NCBI GenBank assembly: GCA_035610365.1
Contig: CM069435.1
Span: 1,886,001 to 1,950,000 of the forward strand
Direction of reading: 5' to 3'
Source of the DNA: Aquatica leii
Taxonomy: Eukaryota; Arthropoda; Insecta; Coleoptera; Lampyridae
DNA: 64,000 nucleotides
The position numbers and the translations under genes are program-made. Positions 1 to 11,283 of this stretch are shown here, in pieces; within the stretch, counting starts at the first letter, position 1, and the number at the start of each line of letters is the position of its first letter. The notes beneath the pieces are model-generated. The model was not told where the DNA came from and searched no databases. It saw nothing but the letters and a program-made list of their open reading frames with translations.

Positions 1-908
1 TTTACGTCACAGATTGTTTTAATGCAGTAGAGGGTGTTTTGCATATCTTTTAGTCTGTTGTTGAACCAATAAAGCGGGGGTTTCTTATTATTGCTGTTTT
101 TGAAACGCCAAGGAAAATGAACTGAAACTAAAGACTGAATAATGTTTACCAAATTATTGGACAAAAAGTTGGAATTTTTTTCAGAACAGCTATTAACGTC
201 CCACTTAAAATTAAGCAAATCAAGTTTAAAGTTATTTCTACTATTCATAGTAAATGATCTAACCCTAAAGGGTAATTGTTTTTTACAGTTCTGAGATTTA
301 AATATCAAGTATTGACCTCTATGGTCTGACAAGCAAGGGTCGGTTACGCCAGATTCGAAAAATTTGAAAAACTGCAAAGGAGGATCTGTAAAATTCCAAA
401 GAATGTTGTCGACGCAAGTAGCAAAGTTTGCTGTCACTCTAGTGTAACTTTGATCAGAATTTTTTGGCCGAATTACGTACCGACTGACCTTAGGTCCTCT
501 AAAAAACTAAATTTATTCGTAAAATTAATATTAACATCACCTGTTAAAATTAGTAGTTTAATGTTTTTAAAACAATAGACTAAAACTTTTTCAAAATTTT
601 CTAAAAAAAACTTTAGGAGATCTGTACAACGCAATTATAGTTATTTTAATTTTAGGAATAAAAATGCCGCAGAATTCAGCATTCAATTCTGAGCAGAGTT
701 GGTTTAAACAAATATTTTCACAAACAACGGAAGAATAGCGAAAAATGCATACCCCGCATGTTATCTTTTGGCTCGGCAAAATTTTGATGCCAGCAAATAG
801 TCCGGTATACTAACAGTTTTTAAGTTTTTGTTATTTAATCAGTGTTCACTTATACACAGTAAGTTAATGTTCGATGCCGCAAGGTAAAGTGATAGCTGGT
901 CTATTTTA
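1..908 (-). mobile_element. Jockey/CR1-like LINE fragment, endonuclease domain
   Basis: Read on the minus strand, this encodes an APE-type endonuclease of a non-LTR retrotransposon. It begins near 908 with a segment containing NLLCISEH and passes through IIALYRSP. A frame is also open further down and contains the conserved SDHRGQ motif (about 300-345). The coding strand then runs off the left edge of the window into the linker before the reverse transcriptase. Several stops and frame changes show it is dead. It abuts a Penelope-type fragment without a gap at about 908-960, so the two have been fused by insertion or deletion. The clade assignment rests on motif style only. Confidence 0.7.
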
Positions 909-914
909 TTGGAT

Positions 915-1510
915 AAACACTGAATTGTTGATGATTCCAACCGTTTCAAAAGTTTCCATAAAAATGTGATAGAAGAAAACTGTTTGTAAGAGTTTTTATC
1001 AAATTGGAAGTAAATAGAAGATAAACACTTATCAATAAGCGGAACTAAACTCAAGTCCTTGCCATGTGGAGACAGAATCTGTTCAATGACAATAAGCGAA
1101 TCTTTAATAAGAACTTTGGTAAAAAGTGAAGTCATATCAAAACTCACAAGAAGATCTTGGAGTTCAAGTTTTATAGCTTCTAAACGTTGAATAAAATGTT
1201 GAGAGTTGAGGATGTGAGAAGCTGTAAATTCGCAAAGAATAGGTAGGAGGTTGGATAATAATACTAACGATATGTCGAAAGGGAATACCTAGTTTGTGAA
1301 CTTTGGGAAGGTCGTATAGTTGAGATGGTATTTGAATCTGAAGGGGTAAGTCGACGTTTAGTTTCTAGGGGTAGATTGGAAGATTTAATAATTTGGCTGA
1401 CCTCACGTTCAATCCTTGAAGTAGAATTGCGAGTTAGAAGAGCGTACGTTACCTCAGACAAAACAGAATTGATTTTCGCAGCATATTCAAGTATTAAAAT
1501 TTAATTGAAA
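915..1510 (-). mobile_element. Penelope-like element, reverse transcriptase fragment
   Basis: The minus strand shows two signature pieces of a Penelope-like reverse transcriptase: LYDLPKVHKLGIPFRHIV (about 1345-1290) and SFDMTSLFTKVLIKDSL (about 1145-1095). The second is the catalytic motif-A region (FDxxSLFTNVP in relatives). Upstream residues (SQIEREVTQIIKSS style, 1460-1370) also fit. The frame is broken between these blocks and no active-site YxDD block is visible. This is a remnant, separate from the GIY-YIG piece at 2700-3290, because the order of the two domains is reversed relative to a normal element. Confidence 0.75.
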
Positions 1511-1689
1511 TACTGCAAAGCCGTTTGCAATTTCTAAAAGTTATTATTATTGTATTATATTATACTCTATGGCATTGAAACAGCAGCACCAAAGAAGTAG
1601 TGGTAATTTTGTGACCAAATTAGGTAGAAAGGTTTAGCTACTTAGAGGTAGTAGGTGATTAAAATTTTATTCAAATGGATAGGAGCTTT

Positions 1690-2330
1690 GTATTAAAATC
1701 TTTTGGACGACATCTTGTGCTACAACTGACGTTTCAACGCCAACATTAACGTTTGGAGTAATATAGGTTGCAATTATACTAAAATCTGAAATGGCATAAA
1801 GTAGTCTTTAGTGATTAATCTTGAATCTGTTTGGGTATGCATGATGACCGTATAAGAGTCAGACGAAGACGTGGCAACGGTGCAATGTTCAATTATTTGT
1901 TAAGAGGTATGTGCACTACATTGTGGAGATTATGGTATGGAGTGCTATCCCCTATGAGAGTAAATCTTATTTGGTATTTATCCGAGGCAATTTGAACGCC
2001 CCGCAATATATTATCGAGGTGGTAGATTCGATTTCTTCAGCAGTTGGAAGAATCGTTTTTCGAGCAGGATAATGCTCGTTCCCGCATCGTAAGACACTCT
2101 ACGGGCCGATTGAAGAGGCCAATATTAATTCTGCAAATATAAATACAAATGGGATCTGAGATGTAGCGGGGAAGATGTTTCATAGAAAACTCAACTACAC
2201 ATAAAATGTTTTCTTTAAGAATACGTTTGGGAACAACAGCCAAATTTAAACGTTTCGATAGCACCGACCTCAAAGTAAGAATCAAACTAGATATTACCGT
2301 TTCCACGAAGCCAATAGTTGAAGAAACATT
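1690..2330 (+). pseudogene. Tc1/mariner-like transposase remnant
   Basis: Several plus-strand frames give recognisable Tc1-type transposase blocks in the right order. These are an FSDESRF-like block with LGMHDGRIRVRRRRG (about 1805-1890), a VWSAIPYESKSYLVFIRGNL block (about 1935-1995), and a QDNARSRIVRHSTGRLKR block (about 2065-2120). The second and third blocks lie around the first two catalytic acidic positions of the DDE core. Frameshifts and stops separate the blocks. No terminal inverted repeats were located. Confidence 0.7.
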
Positions 2331-2699
2331 TTTTTTTATTCGAATAATTGAAACTTTTTGAGATGAACTTTAGTGGTTAGATCTGGTTTCGGTATGTTTA
2401 TGGCACCTTTGTGCCATGTGCTTTGTGTCTTATAGTCGTCTTAAATTGTCTAAGTTTCTTGATCATCTAAACACCTAATATCAAATTTGATATGGAAATT
2501 GAATAGAATAGTTTTCTCCCATTTTTTGACGTTCTTGTGACATGTAAACCAAAAAGACTTTTAGGCCGTTTTGTTTATCACAAACCCACACATACAAACA
2601 GGTATGTTCTGCTTTGTCTCATTATCATCCGGCACAGACGCGTTCTGTTATTGTTTCTTTGGCTCGTCGCGTTTTTTTATTTGCCAACCCGATAACATA

Positions 2700-3290
2700 G
2701 AATCAAAACTCAGTCACCTTACTAGAACCTTAGTAAACAATAGTTATATAAAGCGGGATATTTAAACCGTTTTATATCGTCCTTGAATGTCATTATTTAA
2801 TAATACTTTTTATGTTTTATCATTTCTAAGCTTTCATATGCATTAAACTGGTTTCGATTATTAACTTGTTTGATTAAACTTATACCTTTTACTTGATGTC
2901 TTTTTTCGATCATATGGCTGACAACGAGGAGTTATCTAACCTTCTGTATTGAATGTCAGCCAAATGCTTTTTAAACCAAACGTTAATCGGTCTGTTGATT
3001 TGTCCGACATATGCTTGTTCGCAGTTTTGACAATTTATGTTTTGTATTCTTGAGTAATTAACGTTTACTAAATCTTTTGGTGTTTCTAACTTTGTAGACT
3101 ATTTTCTAAACTGTTTTGAAGTCAAATTTTGCTAATATTTTGGATAGACCTTTTGTATACATAGGATAATTAGGTAATTTGACATATTTTTGTGTATCTT
3201 TTTTATTAATTAACATTTTACAGCAATATGATAAGCCAAAAATAAGTCAGGATAATGTTGCTGCAGTGTCTTTATTTATTCAAATAGGTA
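2700..3290 (-). mobile_element. Penelope-like element, GIY-YIG endonuclease fragment
   Basis: On the minus strand around 3060-2910 the frame reads INCQNCEQAYVGQINRPINV followed by a KKHLADIQYRR block. This is the Cys-containing GIY-YIG endonuclease of Penelope-like retroelements, C-terminal to the reverse transcriptase in intact copies. Downstream residues continue with stops. No reverse transcriptase is seen immediately upstream of it on the same strand. Confidence 0.7.
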
Positions 3291-3619
3291 TTCTGACTGA
3301 CCTACGTAATACTACCTCATTTAAACAACTGTAAATACGTTTTCTTTACTAGGAAAGAATGTGCAGTACTTAGAATAACAACTTATTTTAACTATGTCTT
3401 CTCTGTTTCTCTCTCTCTATTTTTTATTTTGTTTTGTTGTATTCTTTGAACCTAAAGATCGTGTTTTGCGCGTTGTGTATTAATTTGACCCCAAGTTTTT
3501 TTTCTTATTTTGTAAAGAAAAACCGATTAATTTGTAATGGTAACCTTTATTAATATTTAAAATTAACATTAGACTTCATATAAACTAATAAAAATATAAA
3601 AATAAAATGTAAACATAAA

Positions 3620-5265
3620 TTAGTGAGGGCAACAACTATTACATATTATTGTAGTTTTTTTCTGGCAATGTTGTTTACATACAAAGAGTTTGCACTTTTC
3701 ACATGTTTCCAAACATTTTTTGTCATTTGTTCTTGGACATATCGTACAACAACCTCTTTTTGGGCGAGGGATAGTTTCGTCTTGCGGTCCCACTTCCTCT
3801 GGTTCTGTGTCTGCCGAAACCATCGCTATTGCATTCTGCACGTGTCTTGGTAATCCTTGAAGTGTACGTTTTTTGATATGTGGGATTACTAATTCATACC
3901 CAAGTTTTTGCAAAAATAATCTCCTTCGGGATGTTTTCCCTTTTTCAAAATTTCCAAATTTCGTAGTGTATAGAATAAATGCATTCATGGCAGCTGTTTG
4001 TAACTGAGGTCTTCTCCGGACAATTCCAAATCTTGGTGTTGCGTTGAAAGTAGCATAACGCTTCTATATTTTTTAGGTACATAAGATACCAAAATTGTGT
4101 TTTCTCTATATAGAATTTTGCTTGAGTATTTAGCTTGATTTCGTTTTGGCAAAAATTCTTTTGGTATTTCTCTACGTGTTTTACGAATTGTTCCGATCAA
4201 GGTTTTTGATTGCTGCAGTAGCTTTTTCGCCAAAGACATAAACGTAAAAAAATTATCTGTGGTAATACCATAACCCTCTTTCAAACCCTCAACCAAATCC
4301 AAAACTACCCGCTTCCCTACAAATGAAATTTTATACTCATGCATAAAACGATCAAATTGTGTTTTATCTTGTTCCCGTTCTGGGCGTTGTCTAACTTTCC
4401 AGTATATATTTGGAAATTCCAGCAATATCTGTTACTAACATCGCATAAAGCCCAGATTTTAATTCCGTATTTATCTGGCTTTGACTTCATTTACACTCGA
4501 AAGGGACATTTTCCACGGAAAGGAACAAGTTGTTCATCAATATATACTTCAGCATTAGGGTGATTCGATGTTTTGCAGTTTGCAGCGAGAATATCGTGAA
4601 TGTTACGAATAGCTGCTAATCTATCTGTTGCCCGTCGTTCATCTCGGGTGTCCATAACATCAAATCGAATGTATTTTAAAAGGTCCCTCATTCGATTACG
4701 AGACATTGCAGCACAAAAAATTTGTCTATGGAGAAACATGCATTTTGTACTCCACAGCTCCAATATTGGTTCTTGGCGTGCTTTCAAACCACCAGCTAGA
4801 AGGAGTAATCCAAAAAATGCATGTAACTCAGTCGCAACCACTAGCTTCCACGTATCGCCTACAATTCTTCTAGCTCGAATGTTTGTTTCTCTAAGTATTA
4901 TGTCCATAATGTCTTCCGAGATAAATAAATGGAAAGCATCTAGGCATGTTGAAATATGTTCACGGTATTTTTTTTTATCCTGGCGGTGTTTTTAGAATAT
5001 TTCGCTGATTTTGTCTTCTGACATGAGGCTTATCTTTTTTCCATATGGAATCATCTTTACCTACCAGTATATCTTTATCATTGGGCGAATTATCATCACT
5101 ATCATCGTCTTCCAAACTTTCAATCGGGTTTACACCAGGTACACTTACTTCTTCAAATTCGGCATCATTATCGTCAGATAAAATTTCATCTTCAATTTCA
5201 TTCAGTAAATTAGTATTGCTAGCTATTTCTTCCACTTCACGCCGAGACAAATATTTTTTAGCCAT
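3620..5265 (-). pseudogene. piggyBac-family transposase, defective copy 1
   Basis: Four minus-strand frames, in order 5265-4975, 4907-4491, 4425-3985 and 3988-3620, make up a piggyBac (PGBD-type) transposase. The N-terminus is acidic. The first catalytic Asp lies in VYIDEQLVPFRG (about 4525) and the second in GITTDNFFTF (about 4245). The C-terminus is a cysteine-rich domain with repeated CxxC pairs (GCCTICPR through CNSC). The frame is broken three times. The segment that should carry the third catalytic Asp (the MGGVD-type block) is missing: the text jumps from SGEDLSYKQ to NAFILYTTKF at about 3990. This copy therefore cannot be catalytically active. Confidence 0.85.
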
Positions 5266-5650
5266 AATTTAACAACAACTATTTCCAATGAAATGTAATA
5301 ACACAGCAGACACACTTTTCAACTGATTCGAACAAACTCACCGAATGTAATGACTAAAATTGGAATGGTAGTAATCATGATTTAGACGAATAACACGTTG
5401 AAACACGTTGAAACAAGCAGATTAGATGACAAATGCAGACAAAATAGTAGAATTACTTTGTAGAACGTCGGTTACCAAGTGGGGTCAAACGACAATATTT
5501 TTTTTACGTCGCAGAACAAGTAACAATTGAAAAATTTGTTATATATTAATTAACAATGTTGAAAGAAACTCAGCTAAAAAAATATTGGAACAGTTGTAAA
5601 AAAAAACTTAAGAAATGACAACAAAAACAACACGTCTGGAGTCAAAAAAG

Positions 5651-5675
5651 ACCCCAATCGTAATCGGAAGGTTAA
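5651..5675. repeat. Probable right end of piggyBac copy 1 with TTAA site
   Basis: The sequence ACCCCAATCGTAATCGGAAGG ends directly at a TTAA (5672-5675), the target site used by piggyBac elements, 0.4 kb upstream of the transposase start codon. A subterminal GGGGTCAAA (about 5479) has an inverted counterpart, TTTGACCCC (about 3483), beyond the 3' end of the gene. I could not place the matching left terminus with certainty. Confidence 0.5.
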
Positions 5676-8090
5676 AATATTTTTAGTATCTTTATCCGTT
5701 ATCACATCTTTAATGCTGATATTTTATTCTTATCTATTTTTCTGAATCTTCATGTTTCTGCTGCATATAAGACAATAAGCAACACAAACTTTGTGATCAT
5801 TTTTACTTAGTCGTGTTAGTTATGGTGTAATGTTTCTGTTTTAGATTTGTGGCAGGTGTTTTTGGAAATATATTTTTTTTTTAAATTCATATATACAGTT
5901 TCCCGTGTTGTTAATACTATAGCAAACTTTAAAACTAAATTTATATATGAACTAAATGTAATAGCGAAGGCTTTCACAGCCGGAGTCTATACTAAGAGAA
6001 GAACGTCTTCCGGGTCCGCGGGGTTTGCGAAACGTTGGCAACTTCGGTTACAACAATGACACGGTCCAAACCCGGAAGACGTTCTTATCTTAGTATAAAC
6101 TAAATATTTACACGATCTAATTTAACTACACTTATAAAATGCAACGGTATTTAAAAAAACAACTTACATTAATATATATATTACTATCATTTGGTATTTA
6201 CCGTTCGCACTTTTAATTTATCTAAAACTAGTCTTTGTTTATGTTTACAACACGTTCGCGACGTTATATTTATATTTTCACTGGCACGCACGTTTAACAC
6301 TTAATTTATTTAAACCGACAAAGTCTTCTTCCGATTCAATTTGAAAAACTGACTTCAAGTTTCTTCGAATACTTTTTATAGTCTTCCGTTATCTGCATTC
6401 AGAATGTTCCGCGTATTTCGATCATTGTTTCGAAGTTTCCAATTAATTCGAGAATACTTCAATACATAAAACGAAATAATTATATTAGTCAATTATTGAA
6501 ATTTTTCCGAATTCGTCTTTTGGGAAATTCGTTTTGCTTCTACTTATAATATAATTTTGGTTTTATTTTTACTTAGATGCAGTCTTGATTTTTCATTTTT
6601 TGCATTAACCATATCTAGTAAAGTCTGCACTTCTTTTCAAAAATTACTATATCATCAGCATATCTCATATTCGTTAATTTGACACCACCAACAGCAATTT
6701 TTCCATTCTATTGCTGAATCTCATTTTATATTCACTGTATATATTAGTAGCGTAATAGCATAACGTAAACATTTTAGAGAAAACGCTTTAAATCATAACA
6801 GTTAATAATTTTGATTAAGTCGTGCAAAAGTTTGCGTTGTTATTAAGCACTAATAATAAATGCTAAAAAGTTTGCAGTATTTTCTAACCAAATTTTTGTT
6901 TTTTAACGATTTTCTATATTTGGTAAAAATAAATGTTTTTGTTTTCCAAACAATTTAAGAAAATTGAATTGACCTACAAATTAATAATTTTCTTGTAAAC
7001 TTACTTCTAACTTATATAAAATATTGTTTAGCAAAATAAATATAGCTTTCATACATTATTTATACTAATAAAAAATATATCGTCTAACAATAATAAAATT
7101 TGATACAAAATGCCGTTTAAACGAAAAACCACAAAGTGCAATATTAAACACCGTGTAAAAGTTTACTGTTTTTTGTTTGCACAAATTTAGTAACTTTGAA
7201 AAATAAACTGTTTCCAACTAAAACTGTCACTTTCAGGAAATTACAACCGCACTCACAATTTTGTTTTGCATTCAATTTTGTTATTAAAAATATATACTAA
7301 AATTGCTTATTGCACGATAAATTCATTTTAATAATATGTAAAATAATTGGAATTTTTATACTATTGATTTACCTTTTTCTTTTATCATATACAACAAATA
7401 CAACCAAACATTTTGTTTATGGTAAATTCTAAACATGTTTGTAAATAGATATAAAAATAGATATGCTGAATTAAAAAAAATATAATTTTTACAAAAACAG
7501 TTATTTAAAATGTTTTTGGAACGCCATCCTGTGGTAAAAATACCACGTATGATAATATAGAAAAACAGTTATGTTTTACATTTAGACAATGCAAATTAAA
7601 TGTTTTTTGGAATCAAACTATGTTTTCTACAGTAGCTTTAAATAGTGTTTTTTTGTTTATTTATAATTTTTCGGATAACTAAAAATTTATAGCATCCGTA
7701 ACATCGTCAAGAAACTAATGGTTAGTTACTATGAAAATAATTACTTTAAATACGCCGTGAATTAATCCAAATCGGTTTTTAATAACAATTTATTTTATAA
7801 TAAAAATGTTTAGTTGCTACAATTGTATTGCTGAATGTTCAAAAATATAATTATTACTGTTTTGTGTAAGGTGTACAAGGTCTTATATATATGATTACAT
7901 TTTATAGTCAGCACTTTACAATTTCTCGTGAGATAATTTCTTCCGTCGAAGATTCAAATCCATCGTGTCAGCGTGGGATTTGAACACTTGAAAGTTCTAC
8001 AGTTGAATGACTTTCAGGCGGTTTTTTTTTCACAAAATTTTGGTTTCAGGATCTTGAAAACAATGTAAGCGATGAAAATAATATACATAT
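5676..8090. other. AT-rich stretch without a recognised gene
   Basis: About 2.4 kb with only short frames that look random. The one clear structure is a hairpin-forming inverted repeat at 5988-6097, listed separately. The text from about 6100 to 6480 resembles, in general layout, the gypsy-type LTR at 62011-62481 (for example ACACTTAATTTATTTAAACC), so it may be a decayed LTR. Confidence 0.4.
5988..6097. repeat. Inverted repeat, 28-bp arms with 54-bp loop
   Basis: Arm 5988-6015 and arm 6070-6097 are reverse complements at 27 of 28 positions (core GAACGTCTTCCGGGT). The loop contains GCGAAACGTTGGCAACTTCG. The arms are much more GC-rich than their surroundings, which suggests an imported repeat such as a retroelement end. 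Confidence 0.7.
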
Positions 8091-8099
8091 TGCATAAAT

Positions 8100-8830
8100 T
8101 TCGAATGTCGAAAAATTTGGGGTATCGAACATTGTTGAAGTCGATAATTTTGGTTGATTTTGATTGATCTTATTCTTGATTTCTTGTAATTCATCTAAAG
8201 AAATTTCTTCTAATTTATTATTAATTTTTGCTTCTGTTTGCGTTGTTTGGTAGGTTTGTAATTTTGGCCTGGGTTTGTTAAACGTTCCTTGTTTTCGATT
8301 ATTCGGAACGATGTTTCGAGTTGGCAGTCAATTGGAATTTCCTCGAAATATGTTCCTCTGAATGTTTCTTCTAGTTCTTGCCATTAAAGTTTGAGGCTAG
8401 TTTCTGTTGGTAAAACAATTATCCATTGATTAGATTTTTTTAAATTTTCGACGATCGATTGGTGTAAAAACGCTTGTTTGTTGACAGCTTGAAATATTTT
8501 TCATATTTAAAATTTGGATTTCGCATAAACCTTCATTTTGCATTACCTTAAACGAACTTTTATCAGGAATTTGTTCAATTCCAATAGATAAGTTAGAGAA
8601 ACATGTAAAATGAATCTAATTTTGTTATCAACTGAATAGCTATTTATTTTTACAAATTTCTTAATAAGTAAAACATTTTCAAATTTAATTTCTATTGGGA
8701 GTTCATTCAAACCTAAAGTTTTTTCTATAATTTTTAATTCTTTGAAGAAATCGCTCGTTTTTATTATACTGGGATGCATGGATTTCAGTATAGCAAACAT
8801 TATTGATGAGTTTTCTACATCTTGGATAAC
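8100..8830 (-). pseudogene. Env-like remnant downstream of gypsy pol
   Basis: Immediately 3' of the gypsy pol fragment on the same strand there is an 85-residue open frame (8800-8543) followed by a broken continuation to about 8100. Its style (helical, Leu/Ile-rich, with an internal stretch of hydrophobic beta-like residues) and its position after pol fit the envelope gene of errantivirus-type insect endogenous retroviruses. No single residue motif proves this. Several stops interrupt it. An unrelated decayed frame is the alternative. Confidence 0.4.
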
Positions 8831-8842
8831 GAATAAATCATG

Positions 8843-9910
8843 TTAAAATCTGCTTGATTCTATCCTTGATAAACATTGAGTTTTTTCGGTTTCTGGCCTG
8901 GACAAAACCTTGCTAAAATACGCGATAACTTTTTCTTGTCCATCTTGAACCTGCGAAAGGACCGCGCCTATGGCCAGATTGCTTGCGTCGGTATCCAAAA
9001 CAAACTTTCCATCTTCTCTTGGATAATTCAAAATCGGCGAAGTAACTAGGGCCTGTTTTAGTTGATGGAAAGAATTTTCGCAGTCTTTATTCCATCTAAA
9101 TTCTGCTCTTTCTTCCGTCAATTTCGTCAAAGGTTTGGCAATATTAGCAAATCCATGTACAAATCGTCTATAATAGGTGCACAACCCAAGAAAACTTTGG
9201 ACCTGATGTTTGTCGATTGGTCTTGGCCATGCTTGCACTGCTCGGATTTTATCTGGGTCAGCCTTTACTCCATCTCTAGATACGACGTGGTCCAGGTATT
9301 GCACTTCCTTCTTAAATACGTGGCACTTCTTTGGGCTCAGTTTGAGGTTAGCCCCGCGTAGTCGCTGGAACACTTCCTTCAAGTTGTTCAAGTGTTCTTC
9401 AAACGACCTTCCAACTACGATCATGTCGTTCACGTAAACCAAACACGTCTTCCAAGCCAATCCGCGCAAAATGGTCTCCATCAAATGCTCGAATGTTGCA
9501 GAAGCGTTACACAGGCCGAAGGGCATCTTAGTGAACTTTCACAAACCAGTTCCGATCGTAAAAGCTGTTTTTTCACGATCCTTGGGTTCTAATTCTACCT
9601 GCTAGTATCCACTCTTTAAATCTAACGTAGAAAACCACTGGGATCTTGACAGGGTGTCTAGCGTATCGTCAATTCTGGGTAAAGGGTAGCTGTCCTTTTT
9701 GGTCACGTCGTTTAGCTGCCTGCAGTCTACGCAAAACCTCGTTCATCCATCCTTTTTCTTTACGAGCACCACTGGAGATGCCCATGGGCTACTCCGACCG
9801 TGTCGATGTAATTCTAATACATGTTGTAAAGTTTCATCACTATAATCGCGATATTTTCTGCTTCCAAGCTTTCTTCTGTATGTGCGCACCATTTTTCAAG
9901 TCGCCCCTGA
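8843..9910 (-). pseudogene. Ty3/gypsy pol fragment: reverse transcriptase and RNase H
   Basis: The open frame 9526-8843 (227 residues) starts with MPFGLCNASATFEHLME and carries the active-site region as LVYVNDMIVVG, so the usual FxDD box reads YVND and one Asp is replaced. The thumb/connection follows (FLGLCTYYRRFVHGFA), then the start of RNase H (FVLDTDASNLAIGAVLSQ). Upstream, 9910-9530 continues the N-terminal fingers in other frames with several stops. The protein is cut within RNase H and there is no integrase. Confidence 0.9.
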
Positions 9911-10247
9911 AATTACGCCAAAAATAAATTGGTACGCCACTGACACGTATGATTCGAAACTAAAATTTTGAGGTTACAATATGAAAGCCCAATAAATTGT
10001 TGTGTAAAAAAAATATTCTAATTGTCTGAGATGTCCTATGTATATCAAGAAGTTTGCATGTCAGAAAAATAATAATAATCTTTCTTTGAAGTCGCACAAC
10101 ACAATCAACAGGAGTAAATCAAGTGTTTGACAACATAAATTTAATTAAGTAGCACTGTAGACATCTATCTTACCATAATTTAACCCTCTATTGCACATAA
10201 TTTTTGTTTTGCTTCATTTTTTTTTAAATCATGTTTTTTTGTATGCT

Positions 10248-11215
10248 TAACACATAAAAAATACTGAAAAAAATTTTTGCCTAAAATTTTCCAAAAAAAA
10301 TTGAATTTTTTTTGGTTCTCATGTGGGAAAATTGTGCACACAAGACAAGGACATTAAAAAAAGTTGTACTTTAAAAAATTATATTTGTTAACATAAAAAA
10401 TACTGAAAAAAATTTTTGCCTAAAATTTTCCAAAAAAAATTGATTTTTTTTTGGTTCTCATGTGGGAAAATTGTGCACACAAGACAAGGACATTAAAAAA
10501 AGTTGTACTTTAAAAAATTATATTTGTTAACATAAAAAACACTGAAAAAAATTTTTGCCTAAAATTTTCCAAAAAAAAATTGATTTTTTTTTGGTTCTCA
10601 TGTGGGAAAATTGTGCACACAAGACAAGGACATTAAAAAAAGTTGTACTTTAAAAAATTATATTTGTTAACATAAAAAACACTGAAAAAAATTTTTGCCT
10701 AAAATTTTCCAAAAAAAATTGATTTTTTTTTGGTTCTCATGTGGGAAAATTGTGCACACAAGACAAGGACATTAAAAAAAGTTGTACTTTAAAAAATTAT
10801 ATTTGTTAACATAAAAAATACTGAAAAAATTTTTTGCCTAAAATTTTCCAAAAAAAATTTTTTTTTTGGTTCTTATGTGGGAACATTGTGCACACAAGAC
10901 AATGACATTAAAAAAAGTTGTACTTCAAAAAATTATATTTGTTAACATAAAAAACACTGAAAAAAATTTTTGCCTAAAATTTTCCAAAAAAAATTGATTT
11001 TTTTTTGGTTCTCATGTGGGAAAATTGTGCACACAAGACAAGGACATTAAAAAAAGTTGTACTTTAAAAAATTATATTTGTTAACATAAAAAATACTGAA
11101 AAAAATTTTTGCCTAAAATTTTCCAAAAAAAATTGATTTTTTTTTGGTTCTCATGTGGGAAAATTGTGCACACAAGACAAGGACATTAAAAAAAGTTGTA
11201 CTTTAAAAAATTATA
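10248..11215. repeat. Seven tandem ~139-bp repeats inside piggyBac copy 2
   Basis: The landmark GCCTAAAATTTTCC recurs at about 10279, 10418, 10557, 10697, 10836, 10972 and 11111, giving periods of 139, 139, 140, 139, 136 and 139. Each unit also contains GGTTCTCATGTGGGAAAATT and GTGCACACAAGACAAGGACA. Copies are almost identical except the fifth, which carries several substitutions and a shorter poly-T. The array fills the space between the left TIR and the transposase stop. Confidence 0.95.
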
Positions 11216-11283
11216 TTTGTTGTACTTATACATTGTGATATGTAAAAAACAGCTTTTTTTCTTCATACAAGCATAAATATACT

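Noticed and set aside
3470..3490. TTAA followed by TTTGACCCC as left end of piggyBac copy 1
   Set aside because: The bases next to TTAA do not match the right terminus (GGAAGG|TTAA), so it is only a subterminal similarity.
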